From E44-bin32 sp034430595 (GTDB lineage Bacteria > Chloroflexota > Anaerolineae > Anaerolineales > E44-bin32): a stretch of DNA of 64,000 nt. A program made the position numbers and the translations under genes. Below are positions 24,588-33,846 of the stretch, in pieces (the first letter of the stretch is position 1; every line of letters starts with the position of its first letter). The notes below the pieces were generated by a model. That model did no database searches and had not been told where the DNA came from. It saw only the letters and a program-made list of their open reading frames with translations. The stretch lies in contig DAOUEL010000045.1 in assembly GCA_034430595.1 (NCBI GenBank), positions 1 to 64,000 on the forward strand. The letters run 5' to 3'.

Positions 24588-25873
24588 TCCGGACGGTCCT
24601 GCTCGATCTGGACGATACGCTGCTCGAAAACAAGATGGAGCAGTTCCTGCCGGCGTATTTTAAGCTTCTGGGAGATTACCTCGCTCACCACGCGGACACG
24701 GAAAAGATGCTGCAAGAACTCATCGCCGGGACACAGGCGATGATTGCAAATCTCGATCCACGCCTCACGCTCGAGCAAGTTTTCTCGAAGCACTTCTATC
24801 CAGCTCTGGGGCTTGACGCGAGCGAGATGGCCGGCACGATCGAAGGTTTTTACAAAACCGAATTCCCTCGTCTGCGGGAGCACACCCGATCTTTCCCTGC
24901 TGTGCCGGGAGTTGTGGACGAGCTGCTCGCAGAGGGATACGAAGTGGTCATTGCGACCAATCCGCTTTTCCCGCGCCTTGCAATCGAAGAGCGCCTGCGC
25001 TGGGCTGGATTGCCCCCGGAAGATGTGAACTTCACGCTGATTGCTTCTTTCGAAGACTCGCATTTCGCAAAACCAAATCCCGAGTACTTCGCCGAAATTC
25101 TCGCCCGCCTGGGCCGGAAACCCGCCGAAGCGGTTATGGTTGGTGACGATCTGGAACGTGATATCCACCCGGCAGCAGCGCTGGGCATGGCGGTTTATTA
25201 CATCGGTGAAGAGTCGAACTCGGGGCAGGTTGGCGCTGGTCTATCCAAGGTTGATAACCAGGCTGCGGCACTCGGCCTCGCCGTCGATCGGGCCGGGGAA
25301 ATTCCCGATCCATGTATCGCGAGTGGTCCGCTCACCGGTCTGCCACTTGTGTTGAAGTCCGGCCTGGCGGCAGAGGAAACCTTGAAAAGCGCCCCCACAC
25401 ACATCCTGCTGGCCCGGCTGCGGGCAGTATTGGCAGCGACGCTCGAAGCTTGCGCTGACCTGCCCGCCGGGGCGTGGAGGTCAAGGCCGGTCGAAAATGA
25501 GTGGGCCCCGGTCGAGATCGTTGCCCACCTGCGGGATGTCGAGCGGGAAGTGAACCTGCCGCGACTCGAGGCCGTTCTTTCCCGCAACGACCCGCACCTG
25601 CCCGCTTTTGATACCGATCGTTGGGCGTCCGAACGCGCGTACCTCGAACAGGATGGACCGGAGACGCTGGACGATTTTTCGCAGGCTCGAATGGAGACCA
25701 TCGCCAGGCTCTCAGCCCTCGACCTGAATGCCTGGGAACGGGCTGCGCGCCACACGCTGCTTGGTCCGACCACGCTGCACGAGTTGATGAAAATCGCCAC
25801 GGAACACGACTGGCTCCACATGGCCCAGCTGCGTGAAACGCTGGAAGCACTCGAGATCCAGCACCCAGGGTGA
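24584..25873 (+). CDS. HAD hydrolase fused to a C-terminal DinB-like domain
   Basis: The 429-residue product has two parts. The first 230 residues are a HAD phosphatase, with motif I LLDLDDTLLEN, motif II VIATNP and motif IV VMVGDDLERDI. Residues about 275-425 form a DinB/YfiT-like four-helix bundle with the metal-binding histidine pattern EIVAHLRDVE and EHDWLHMAQL. Known DinB-fold proteins include thiol transferases acting with bacillithiol or mycothiol. I know no common combination with a HAD domain. It is coupled to the Cys-rich gene upstream (ATGA overlap). Substrates unknown. Confidence 0.87.
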   Translation: MIRTVLLDLDDTLLENKMEQFLPAYFKLLGDYLAHHADTEKMLQELIAGTQAMIANLDPRLTLEQVFSKHFYPALGLDASEMAGTIEGFYKTEFPRLREHTRSFPAVPGVVDELLAEGYEVVIATNPLFPRLAIEERLRWAGLPPEDVNFTLIASFEDSHFAKPNPEYFAEILARLGRKPAEAVMVGDDLERDIHPAAALGMAVYYIGEESNSGQVGAGLSKVDNQAAALGLAVDRAGEIPDPCIASGPLTGLPLVLKSGLAAEETLKSAPTHILLARLRAVLAATLEACADLPAGAWRSRPVENEWAPVEIVAHLRDVEREVNLPRLEAVLSRNDPHLPAFDTDRWASERAYLEQDGPETLDDFSQARMETIARLSALDLNAWERAARHTLLGPTTLHELMKIATEHDWLHMAQLRETLEALEIQHPG

Positions 25874-25980
25874 ATCAAGAATTCCCTTCAAGACACCTGC
25901 AAACGGTTTATCCACCGCAGCCCCCCACCTTGTGGCTGCGGGTAGAATGGAATTAACCTGGTACGGAAAGGCAGGCGCGA

Positions 25981-26505
25981 ATGAAATTGGCAGGGAAACA
26001 CGTCATCATACTGGTCGATAAAGGCTTCGAGGACCTCGAGTTCTGGGTTCCGTATATGCGGCTGGTCGAAGAAGGAGCCCAGGTCGTCGTCGCTGGCCAG
26101 GGCGCTGGCCGGGTGGTCACGAGCAAGTCCGGTGGCCTCCAGGCAATAATCGAACGGGAAGCCGCGCAGCTTGATCCGGGTGAATTTGATGGCATCGTGA
26201 TTCCCGGTGGTTGGGCTCCAGACCGGATGCGGCGTGATAAAGGCATTAAGCAGCTGGTGAGTGCCCTCGATCAAGCAGGGAAAGTTGTCGCCATGATCTG
26301 CCATGCCGGGCTGGTTGGCATCTCGGCCGGCATCGTCGCCGGACATCGGGCGACCGGCTCGCAGGGGATCAAGGACGACCTGCTGAATGCCGGGGCGGCC
26401 TGGGTGGATGAGCCAGCGTTTCGCGATGGCAACCAGGTCTGGGGTCGTGTCGTCGAAGATATCCCTGCGTTCTGCCGGGAGCTGGTCACGGCCCTGTCTG
26501 GTTGA
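25981..26505 (+). CDS. DJ-1/PfpI family protein
   Basis: The 174-residue product has the PfpI signature: VDKGFEDLEFWVPYMRL at the N-terminus, FDGIVIPGGWAPD, and the nucleophile elbow AMICHAGLVGIS with Cys and adjacent His. Family members include intracellular proteases/deglycases. The exact activity varies and cannot be assigned. The full catalytic set (Glu in GFEDLE, Cys, His) is present. No neighbour suggests a pathway. Only a weak ribosome site (GGCAGG) precedes the ATG. Confidence 0.9.
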   Translation: MKLAGKHVIILVDKGFEDLEFWVPYMRLVEEGAQVVVAGQGAGRVVTSKSGGLQAIIEREAAQLDPGEFDGIVIPGGWAPDRMRRDKGIKQLVSALDQAGKVVAMICHAGLVGISAGIVAGHRATGSQGIKDDLLNAGAAWVDEPAFRDGNQVWGRVVEDIPAFCRELVTALSG

Positions 26506-26527
26506 GCTCCATATTCCCAGGCTTTCC

Positions 26528-26556
26528 TTTACACCCCCTCTGGCGGACGATATAAT
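26528..26556 (+). promoter_or_regulatory. tRNA-Leu promoter
   Basis: TTTACA (26528-26533), 17 bases, TATAAT (26551-26556). The predicted start is within about five bases of the mature tRNA 5' end. Confidence 0.85.
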
Positions 26557-26566
26557 CTTTTCCACC

Positions 26567-26648
26567 GGGGAAGTGCTGGAATTGGCAGACAGGCGTGACT
26601 TAGGATCACGTGCCCTCGGGCGTGAGGGTTCAAGTCCCTCCTTCCCCA
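26567..26648 (+). tRNA. tRNA-Leu (anticodon UAG)
   Basis: The acceptor arms GGGGAAG and CTTCCCC pair perfectly, followed by discriminator A. The anticodon arm CGTGA-CTTAGGA-TCACG puts TAG at positions 34-36. The long variable arm (TGCCCTCGGGCGTG region) fits a class II leucine tRNA, and the T arm contains GTTCAAGTC. The 3' CCA is not encoded. A strong promoter lies directly upstream. Confidence 0.95.
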
Positions 26649-26739
26649 CTCGGCGGAGGTCTTCTGGCTTGATCCCCCACATGCGATCAAGCCATTTCTT
26701 AATCGAATTCTCAGCAGGATTGGCTGGAAGGATACGTCA

Positions 26740-28200
26740 TTGAAGATTGAGAGCAAAGAACTTGAGGAGCGGCAGGTTGAATTGATCGTTGAAGTCCCGG
26801 ACGATCAGCTGCGGCAGGCGATGCGGAGCACGGCCCGGCGCTTGAGCAAGGAAACCAAGATTCCCGGGTTCCGCCCTGGAAAAGCCCCGTACGAGGTCGT
26901 TTTGACCAAGTTCGGTGAGGAGACGATCTTCGAGGAAGCTCTCGATACGCTCGGACAGGAGATCTACCGCACTTCGCTCGAGGAAACCGAGCTCGAGCCC
27001 TATGCCCCGGGTGTCTTCAACGAAGTTGTCAGCCGCGAGCCGCTCACTTTGCGCTTCACCGTCCCCCTCGCACCCGTGATTGAGCTGGGCGCGTACCGGG
27101 AATTACGGGTTCCTTACGAAGCCCCCCAGGTCACCGATGAAGCCCTGGAAGAAGCGCTCGAAGAGCTACGCCAGAGGCAAGCTCTGATTGAACCAGCGGA
27201 ACGGCCCGCGCAGGATGGTGATGTTGTCGTGCTGGATGCGTATGGCGAATTGGTCGATGACGGGAGTGAAGAGGATAAACGCTTGCTGGATACGAAAGGC
27301 GTTTCGGTTCTGGTTGAAGAGGATACCGATTTTCCCGTCGAAGGCGTCTATGAGCACCTGAAGGGCTTGAGCGCTGGGGAAGAAAGGTCTTTTGAATATA
27401 CATTTCCTGATGATTACCAGGCTGAAGACCTTCGTGGCCGCAAGGCTCGCTTCGACTTGAAATGCCTGGAGGTCAAATCACGCCTCGTTCCTGATTGGTC
27501 GGATGACCTGGCCAAGACGATCGGCGAATTTGAGAGTCTGCTCGACCTGCGCGTTAAACTGCGCGAGAGCCTGCAGAAGCAGGCCGAACGGGATGCAGAA
27601 GGCGAATATACCGAAGAGGTCGTGGAACAGTTAGTGCAACAGGCCAGTGTCAGTTACCCGCCGGCGGTGCTCGAGGAAGAAACCGAGCGACTGCTTCGTG
27701 ATTTAAGCGTCCGCCTGCACAGCCAGAACCTGACACTGGAAGACTATCTTAAGGTCGAGAGCAAATCGCTCGATGATTTGCGCAAGGAGCTGGAACCCGA
27801 CGCTCGCGAACGCATCGCGCGCGGGTTGATCCTGGGAGAAATCGTCGATCAGGAAGGCCTTGATGTTGAAGATGTCGAGATCGAGGACGAGATCAAACGC
27901 ATCGTTGAACCGCTTGGAGCAGAAGGAACGCAGGAACTGCGAAAAGCGTTCCAATCCGATGCCGGCCGACGGCGTGTCGCTCTCGATTTACTGACCGAAA
28001 AGGCCGTCGAGCGGCTGCTGGCAATTGCACGCGGCGAGCAGATCGAGCCGCCTGCTGAAAAAGCCGGAACAACGACAGAAGAACCGAATGAGGCTGACCA
28101 GGATAGCGTAAGTGAACTCGAACCCACGCAAGAACTGGCCGAAGCAGAACCTGTCCCGGCGGAAGCTTCTGCCGAGGACGAATCAGAAAACCTGGAGTGA
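26740..28200 (+). CDS. tig: Trigger factor chaperone
   Basis: The 486-residue product has the ribosome-binding N-terminal domain with the signature IPGFRPGKAPYEVV. A PPIase (FKBP-like) domain lies at about 150-245 (AQDGDVVVLDAY, GEERSFEYTFPDDYQ), followed by the helical C-terminal domain. A glutamate-rich tail of about 55 residues follows residue 430. Trigger factor binds at the ribosome exit tunnel and shields nascent chains. It starts with TTG at 26740, with AAGGA eight bases upstream. clpP and clpX follow in the classic tig-clpP-clpX order. Confidence 0.95.
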   Translation: MKIESKELEERQVELIVEVPDDQLRQAMRSTARRLSKETKIPGFRPGKAPYEVVLTKFGEETIFEEALDTLGQEIYRTSLEETELEPYAPGVFNEVVSREPLTLRFTVPLAPVIELGAYRELRVPYEAPQVTDEALEEALEELRQRQALIEPAERPAQDGDVVVLDAYGELVDDGSEEDKRLLDTKGVSVLVEEDTDFPVEGVYEHLKGLSAGEERSFEYTFPDDYQAEDLRGRKARFDLKCLEVKSRLVPDWSDDLAKTIGEFESLLDLRVKLRESLQKQAERDAEGEYTEEVVEQLVQQASVSYPPAVLEEETERLLRDLSVRLHSQNLTLEDYLKVESKSLDDLRKELEPDARERIARGLILGEIVDQEGLDVEDVEIEDEIKRIVEPLGAEGTQELRKAFQSDAGRRRVALDLLTEKAVERLLAIARGEQIEPPAEKAGTTTEEPNEADQDSVSELEPTQELAEAEPVPAEASAEDESENLE

Positions 28201-28211
28201 GGAACCCTGAA

Positions 28212-28859
28212 ATGACAGAATACGAAGACCCACGCTCACTTATCCCGATGGTCATCGAATCATCCGGCCGCGGTGAACGCGCCTACGATATCTATTCGCT
28301 GCTTCTACGTGAACGCATCATCTTCCTCGGTACCCCAATCAATGACCAGGTATCGAACCTGATGGTGGCGCAGCTGCTGTTCCTCGATCGTGAAGATCCC
28401 GATCGGCAGATCAATATGTACATCAACAGCCCCGGCGGACAGATTTACGCCGGGTTGGCGATCTACGACACCATGCAGCAGGTGCGGGCGCCGATATCAA
28501 CCGTCGCCGTCGGCGTCACTGCCTCCTTCGGGACCGTCCTGCTGGCAGCAGGCACGGCCGGTAAGCGCTACGCCCTGCCGCACGCAACAATCCACCTGCA
28601 CCAGCCACTGGGCGGAGCCCAGGGACAGGCCAGCGACATCGAGATCCAGGCCAAGGAGATCTTGCGCCTGAAGGAAGAATTGAATACGATACTCATGCGC
28701 CACACTGGCCGCACGCGTGAGGAAATCGAACACGACACCGAGCGTGATTTTTACATGGACGGGAAAACCGCCAAGGACTATGGGCTTATTGACCACGTCC
28801 TTGATACATTTGATGATGGGGAAGAAGCGAAGAAGAAGAAGTCAAAGAAAGACGAGTAG
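28212..28859 (+). CDS. clpP: ATP-dependent Clp protease proteolytic subunit
   Basis: The 215-residue product has the ClpP fold with MYINSPGGQIYAGLAIYDTM, the catalytic Ser in VGVTASFGTVLLAAGTAGKR, His in ATIHLHQPLGG, and Asp in the C-terminal AKDYGLIDHVL region. The serine neighbourhood differs slightly from the common AASMGA form. I start at ATG 28212 with GAGG upstream. A GTG at 28197 overlapping the tig stop would add five residues. A lysine-rich tail (KKKKSKK) ends the protein. It pairs with ClpX encoded seven bases downstream. Confidence 0.96.
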   Translation: MTEYEDPRSLIPMVIESSGRGERAYDIYSLLLRERIIFLGTPINDQVSNLMVAQLLFLDREDPDRQINMYINSPGGQIYAGLAIYDTMQQVRAPISTVAVGVTASFGTVLLAAGTAGKRYALPHATIHLHQPLGGAQGQASDIEIQAKEILRLKEELNTILMRHTGRTREEIEHDTERDFYMDGKTAKDYGLIDHVLDTFDDGEEAKKKKSKKDE

Positions 28860-28866
28860 CTAACCC

Positions 28867-30171
28867 ATGGCGAAACGCCAGGAGAACCCACCGTCTGACG
28901 AACGGCGGTGCTCTTTCTGCAATCGTGATGAAGACACCATCCACCGCCTGATCGCAGGCCCGGAGGGTGTCTTCATCTGCAATGAGTGCGTGGACCTGTG
29001 CCGCGATATCCTGGAAGGTGAGGGCGCGCGTCCGGCCGGCGGTCTGACAGGCTCCGGCAAACCAACCCTTTCGCCGCAGGAGATCTTCTGCAACCTGGAG
29101 GAATATGTCGTTGGCCAGGAACTGGCGAAACGCGTGCTCTCGGTGGCGGTCTACAATCACTACAAACGCATCGCCAATCGCGGCCATGCTGAAGTCGAAC
29201 TCGAAAAAGCCAATATCCTGCTTGTCGGACCAACCGGAAGCGGGAAGACACTCCTTGCGCAGACCCTTGCGCGCAGCCTGGAGGTCCCCTTCTGCATCGC
29301 GGACGCAACCGCTCTGACCGAAGCCGGGTACGTCGGGGAAGATGTCGAGAACATCCTGCTGCGGTTGCTCCAGGCTTCGGATTTCAACATCGGGCGTGCC
29401 GAACGCGGCATCGTCTACATCGATGAAATTGACAAGACCGCCCGTAAGACAGGCGACAACCCGAGCATCACGCGTGATGTCTCCGGGGAGGGCGTGCAGC
29501 AGGCGCTGTTAAAGATCATCGAGGGCGCCGTCGTGAACGTCCCGCCCCAGGGTGGTCGCAAGCATCCCCAGCAGGAATTCATCCAGGTCGATACAACCGA
29601 TGTTCTTTTTATCTGCGGCGGGACTTTCGACGGTCTGGCGGAAATCGTCGCCGAGCGAGTCGGCCGGCGGGGCCAGCTCGGTTTCAGCGGCACGATTCTC
29701 GATACCCACACTCGCAACGCCGATGAAAGCGCGCTGCTGCGCATGCTCACCCCGGACGACTTGATGCATTTCGGCATGATTCCCGAAATCGTCGGCCGCT
29801 TGCCAGTGACTACCAGCGTCGACGCCCTCGACGAGGCCGCCCTGCGCTCCATCCTGACCGAGCCACGTAATGCTCTCGTCAAGCAGTACCAGCGTTTATT
29901 TGAGATGGATCAAGTGGAGCTGGAGTTCGAAGAGGAAGCCCTCCAGGCGGCCGCCAAGCTGGCGCTGCAGCGTGAAACAGGTGCCCGGGGATTGCGTTCG
30001 ACGATCGAGGGCGCACTGCTCGACGTGATGTACGACATTCCCTCCCGGCCTGATATCCGGCGGGTTGTGGTCACGGAAACCGCGATACTGCGCACCAGCC
30101 GTCCGCTGTTATTCGATGAAAAAGACAAGCAGCTCAACATCGGCGATGAAAGCCTGCCCGACGCCGCCTGA
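28867..30171 (+). CDS. clpX: ClpX ATPase subunit of Clp protease
   Basis: The 434-residue product has the N-terminal zinc-binding domain (CSFCNRDEDTIHRLIAG, then CNECVDLC), Walker A GPTGSGKT, Walker B IVYIDEIDK and the C-terminal sensor-2 segment RETGARGLRSTIEG. It unfolds substrates and feeds them to ClpP. The gene directly follows clpP on the same strand. No strong ribosome site is visible before its ATG, which suggests translational coupling. Confidence 0.97.
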   Translation: MAKRQENPPSDERRCSFCNRDEDTIHRLIAGPEGVFICNECVDLCRDILEGEGARPAGGLTGSGKPTLSPQEIFCNLEEYVVGQELAKRVLSVAVYNHYKRIANRGHAEVELEKANILLVGPTGSGKTLLAQTLARSLEVPFCIADATALTEAGYVGEDVENILLRLLQASDFNIGRAERGIVYIDEIDKTARKTGDNPSITRDVSGEGVQQALLKIIEGAVVNVPPQGGRKHPQQEFIQVDTTDVLFICGGTFDGLAEIVAERVGRRGQLGFSGTILDTHTRNADESALLRMLTPDDLMHFGMIPEIVGRLPVTTSVDALDEAALRSILTEPRNALVKQYQRLFEMDQVELEFEEEALQAAAKLALQRETGARGLRSTIEGALLDVMYDIPSRPDIRRVVVTETAILRTSRPLLFDEKDKQLNIGDESLPDAA

Positions 30172-30192
30172 TCACGCCTGCGCCCAGCTCTA

Positions 30193-31062
30193 ATGCCCTA
30201 CCCCTCTACTTTTTCGATCGCAGCTTACGACCCGGCCTCTAAAGCCTGGGGCGTGGCTGTTGCTAGCAAATTCCCGGCGGTCGGGGCTGTCGTGCCCTGG
30301 GTCCGGGCAGGCTCCGGGGCAGTGGCGACCCAATCCTATGCCAACACCTCTTTCGGCCCCCACGGGCTCGATTTAATGGCTTCGGGTATGAGCGCCAGTG
30401 ACACGCTCGACCGCCTGCTCGCTGACGATGAGGACGCTGCCCAGCGCCAGGTCGGTTTGGTCGACGCATCTGGCGCAGCAGCAACCTACACCGGTGAAGG
30501 CTGCCATGACTGGGCTGGCGGTCGGACCGGTGATCATTACTGCGTTCAGGGCAACATCCTGGTCGGAGAACAGGTCGTTCAGGCGATGGCCACCGCCTTC
30601 GAAGGGGCTGAAGGCGACCTGCCGCTGCGTCTGCTGGCGGCCTTGCTCGCCGGTGACCGTACTGGTGGTGACCGCCGTGGCAGACAGAGTGCTGCGGTTT
30701 ATGTCGCCCGCGCAGATGCAGGCTACGGTGGATTAAACGATCGCTGGATCGACTACCGGGTCGACGACCATCCGGACCCCGTACCACGCCTGGCCGAATT
30801 ACTCAATCTCCATGAGCTCTACTTCGGTGAAAGCGAAGCCGCTGATCGGCTGGCGATCGAGGGCGAAGTCCTCACCAGCCTGAGAACGATCCTCGTGGCG
30901 CAGGACTACCTCGAGCAAACTGCTGCAATCGATGAGCCTGCATTCAAGCAAGCCTTTGCACACTTTATTGGAAACGAGAACTTCGAAGAACGTACGGATG
31001 TCGCAGCCGGTTGGATCGACAAACCTGTTTACACCTACCTCTTGCAGAAATTCGGCCGCTAG
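30193..31062 (+). CDS. DUF1028 family protein (Ntn-hydrolase-like)
   Basis: The 289-residue product matches DUF1028 in its first 220 residues: TFSIAAYDPASKAWGVAVAS, VRAGSGAVATQSYANTSFG, YCVQGNILVGEQVVQAM, and LLAGDRTGGDRRGRQSAAVY. The fold is related to Ntn hydrolases, and no activity is firmly established. The C-terminal 70 residues resemble the peptidoglycan-binding-like or helical extensions seen in some members, but I cannot assign it. It follows clpX by 21 bases and lacks a ribosome site, so it is likely read through from clpX. Confidence 0.85.
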   Translation: MPYPSTFSIAAYDPASKAWGVAVASKFPAVGAVVPWVRAGSGAVATQSYANTSFGPHGLDLMASGMSASDTLDRLLADDEDAAQRQVGLVDASGAAATYTGEGCHDWAGGRTGDHYCVQGNILVGEQVVQAMATAFEGAEGDLPLRLLAALLAGDRTGGDRRGRQSAAVYVARADAGYGGLNDRWIDYRVDDHPDPVPRLAELLNLHELYFGESEAADRLAIEGEVLTSLRTILVAQDYLEQTAAIDEPAFKQAFAHFIGNENFEERTDVAAGWIDKPVYTYLLQKFGR

Positions 31063-31157
31063 CGTCCGCCTCGCTCTCATACCCCCAATCGAGATAATGT
31101 TATAACTAGGGATTGTCCTGAAGTAATGTTTTAAACAACCTGAACGAAAGAGAGCTT

Positions 31158-31955
31158 ATGATTGATCCCTCCTCCTTCCCGGCTTACATCATCGACATGG
31201 ACGGTGTCCTCTGGCGAAGCAAAGTATGGCTGCCAGGCGTGAAAGATTTCTTTGAAGCGCTGCGTTCACTCAATAAGCGCCCGCTGCTCGTCTCCAACAA
31301 TTCGACCGTGACTGCACACACAGTCGTCGAACGGCTTGGACAAATCGGAGTTCTCATCCAGCCGGAGGAAGTGCTCTGTTCTGCCACTGCGACCGCAGCG
31401 TATCTCAAAGAACGTTTCGAGGCTGGGACCGGCGTCTACCCGATCGGTGAACGAGCCGTGCGTGATGCGCTGACCGAGGCTGGCTTCCAGGTGCTTGAGA
31501 GCGCCGACGGCGCGCAGGTCGTCGTGGTTGGGTTTGACCGGGAGGTCAATTGGGGCAAATTAACCCAAGCCGCACTGGCAATCGAGCGAGGCGCGCTCTT
31601 TGTCGGGACCAACCCCGATCCGAGCTTCCCTCTCGAGCAGGGCCAGGCGCCTGGCAATGGTGCTTTTGTGACCGCGATCCAGGTAACAACCGGAGTCGAT
31701 CCAGTCATCATCGGAAAACCCGAGCCGCTGCTGTTTGAGCAGGCAGCTCACTTGCTTGCCCTGCCGCCGGACCAGATCTTGGTGATCGGCGATCGGCTGG
31801 GAACGGATATCCTCGGTGCGCAGCGAGCGGGTATGCCGAGCGTGCTGCTGCTTACTGGGGTCACGACCGCAGAACAAGCACAGCAGGATCCCATCAAACC
31901 GGATTGGATCTTCGAGGACCTTCCAGCCCTCACTCGAGCGGTATATGGCGATTGA
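31158..31955 (+). CDS. HAD-IIA family sugar/nucleotide phosphatase (NagD-like)
   Basis: The 265-residue product has HAD motif I YIIDMDGVLWR, the NagD-like cap signature LVSNNSTVTAHTV, FVGTNPDPSFPLEQG, and motif IV VIGDRLGTDILGAQRAGMPS. Such enzymes dephosphorylate phosphosugars, UMP or p-nitrophenyl phosphate. The substrate is unknown. Its end overlaps the rlmN start by 11 bases, so the two are coupled. A purine-rich AAAGAGAG precedes the ATG. Confidence 0.9.
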   Translation: MIDPSSFPAYIIDMDGVLWRSKVWLPGVKDFFEALRSLNKRPLLVSNNSTVTAHTVVERLGQIGVLIQPEEVLCSATATAAYLKERFEAGTGVYPIGERAVRDALTEAGFQVLESADGAQVVVVGFDREVNWGKLTQAALAIERGALFVGTNPDPSFPLEQGQAPGNGAFVTAIQVTTGVDPVIIGKPEPLLFEQAAHLLALPPDQILVIGDRLGTDILGAQRAGMPSVLLLTGVTTAEQAQQDPIKPDWIFEDLPALTRAVYGD

Positions 31956-32991
31956 GAAAACGCTGGTCTATGACCTGACTCTCGACGAGCTGGTCGAATC
32001 GGTCACATCGCTCGGGGGCGAACCCTACCGCGCTCGCCAGCTGTGGCAGGGGATCTATGGGCAGCTCTCGATGGATCCGGACCAGATTCATACCCTTCCA
32101 GCTGAGCTGCGGCTCTCGCTCAAGAATATCTTCCGGTTTGTTTCGCTGCAGGAGACCGCCTCCGTCCACTCTGAAGATGGTGCGACGGAGAAGGTGCTTT
32201 ATCGCCTCGATGCTGGGCCCTCAATTGAGGCCGTGCTGATGCGTTATGAACGGCGTCGGACGGCCTGCATCTCCACCCAGGCCGGCTGCGCCATGGGTTG
32301 TGTGTTTTGCGCTACAGGTCAGATGGGGTTCCAGCGTAATTTAACTGCCGGTCAGATCGTGGAACAGGTTCTGCACCTCGCGCGGCGCCTGAAAGAGGAT
32401 GCCGATCGCTTAACGAATATCGTCGTCATGGGAATGGGAGAACCATTTCATAACTTCGACGCCACCCTGCGCGCCATAGACATCCTGAATGATCCGGATG
32501 GTTTCAATTTCGGAGCCCGGCGTTTCACGATCTCAACCGTCGGCCTGGTGCCGATGATCGAACGCTTCACGCGCCTGAATTCTCAGGTTAATCTGGCAAT
32601 TTCGCTACACGCAGCAACCGACGCCCTGCGGGAGAGCCTGCTGCCCGTCAACCGGCGTTACCCGTTGAATGTGCTCATGGCTGCATGCCGAGAATACGTC
32701 GAGCGTACAAAGCGGCGGATTACCTTCGAATGGGCTCTGATTGAGGGTGTCAATGATACCCCGGGGCAGGCTGAAGCGCTGGCTGACTGGGTGCGCGGCA
32801 TGAATTGTCACGTCAATCTCATCCCGCTCAACCCAACCCGCGGCTATCAAGGGCTGGCTTCGAGGGATGAAAATGTTTCCCGTTTTCAGGCACTACTCGA
32901 AGCTTACGGCATATCAACCACGGTCCGGGTGCGGCGAGGGATCGAGATTCAAGCCGGCTGTGGCCAGCTTGCCACCGAAGGTTCAGCCTGA
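31945..32991 (+). CDS. rlmN: Dual-specificity 23S rRNA/tRNA adenine-C2 methyltransferase RlmN
   Basis: The 348-residue product has the radical-SAM motif GCAMGCVFC (CxxxCxxC), MGFQRNLTAGQIVEQVL, VVMGMGEPFHN, HAATDALRESLLP and, at the end, the second catalytic cysteine in IEIQAGCGQL. RlmN methylates A2503 of 23S rRNA and some tRNAs and needs a [4Fe-4S] cluster. I start at ATG 31945, inside the end of the HAD gene. The upstream open frame overlaps it. rpe follows, as in the Bacillus rlmN-prpC-prkC-cpgA-rpe region. Confidence 0.97.
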   Translation: MAIEKTLVYDLTLDELVESVTSLGGEPYRARQLWQGIYGQLSMDPDQIHTLPAELRLSLKNIFRFVSLQETASVHSEDGATEKVLYRLDAGPSIEAVLMRYERRRTACISTQAGCAMGCVFCATGQMGFQRNLTAGQIVEQVLHLARRLKEDADRLTNIVVMGMGEPFHNFDATLRAIDILNDPDGFNFGARRFTISTVGLVPMIERFTRLNSQVNLAISLHAATDALRESLLPVNRRYPLNVLMAACREYVERTKRRITFEWALIEGVNDTPGQAEALADWVRGMNCHVNLIPLNPTRGYQGLASRDENVSRFQALLEAYGISTTVRVRRGIEIQAGCGQLATEGSA

Positions 32992-33089
32992 CGAGCTACG
33001 ATTCTCACTGGTCGCGAAACGGTTCTTAACCCCCTGGATCTTGCAGTCCCTCGCTCGTCGATACCTTGTAAATTCACTACCCGAACGGT

Positions 33090-33779
33090 ATGATTGACGC
33101 CATGTCCAAGCCGTTCATCCTGGTTCCTTCGATCCTCTCTGCAGACTTCTTGAAGCTTGGTGATGCCATCCAGCAGTGTGTCGAAGCAGGCATTAACTGG
33201 TTCCAGCTTGACGTTATGGATGGCCAGTATGTCCCGAATATCAGCTTTGGCATCCCGATCGTGGAAGCTTGCCGCCGGGCAACGGATGCCCATCTCGACG
33301 TCCATTTGATGATCGATGATCCCGGGCGCTATCTGGATATGTTTGCAGCGGCCGGCGCCGATTCGCTGACCGTGCACGTGGAGAGCACACGCCACCCGCA
33401 TGCGGATCTGACAAGGATTCACGAACGCGGATTATCCAACGGACTGGCGATCAATCCTGGCACGCCGCTATCCATGATTGAGGAGCTGCTGCCTCTAGCC
33501 GACCTGATCCTGGTCATGTCAGTCAACCCCGGCTTCGCCGGGCAGTCATTTATTGAGAGGACTCCCGATAAAGTCCGCCGGACACGCGCAATGGTTGAGA
33601 AAGCTGGTCTCCAGACTCATGTGCAGGTCGATGGTGGAATTACAGCTGAAACCGCGAAACTATGCTACGACGCCGGCGCTGATGTCTTCGTCGCTGCGAG
33701 CGCAATTTTCCAGCACCCGGGCGGAATCCGTGCCGGAATCCAGGCGCTGCGTGACGCACTTTCCCTACGCCAGGCTTAG
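33090..33779 (+). CDS. rpe: Ribulose-phosphate 3-epimerase
   Basis: The 229-residue TIM-barrel product shows LVPSILSADFLKLGD, FQLDVMDGQYVPNISFG, DVHLMIDDPGRYLDMF, MSVNPGFAGQSF and VDGGITAETAKLCYDAGAD. These carry the metal-binding His/Asp residues and the phosphate loop. It interconverts ribulose-5-phosphate and xylulose-5-phosphate in the pentose phosphate pathway. Either ATG at 33090 or at 33102 could be the start. No ribosome site stands before either. A hairpin follows the stop. Confidence 0.96.
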   Translation: MIDAMSKPFILVPSILSADFLKLGDAIQQCVEAGINWFQLDVMDGQYVPNISFGIPIVEACRRATDAHLDVHLMIDDPGRYLDMFAAAGADSLTVHVESTRHPHADLTRIHERGLSNGLAINPGTPLSMIEELLPLADLILVMSVNPGFAGQSFIERTPDKVRRTRAMVEKAGLQTHVQVDGGITAETAKLCYDAGADVFVAASAIFQHPGGIRAGIQALRDALSLRQA

Positions 33780-33787
33780 GGAATTGA

Positions 33788-33812
33788 AAGAGCCGCCCGC
33801 TGGACGGCTCTT
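33788..33812. terminator. Hairpin between rpe and rpmB, probable bidirectional terminator
   Basis: AAGAGCCG and CGGCTCTT form an eight-base stem around CCCGCTGGA. The tail on the plus strand (CGGTTTG) has few T residues. On the minus strand the stem is followed by TCAATTCC. The convergent position supports termination; the weak tails lower certainty. Confidence 0.6.
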
Positions 33813-33846
33813 CGGTTTGCGAAACCTGGTTATCTGGTATGACTTA

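Noticed and set aside
26387..26743. 118-codon frame overlapping tRNA-Leu
   Set aside because: It runs through the end of the PfpI gene and the tRNA gene, which is itself well supported by its cloverleaf arms.
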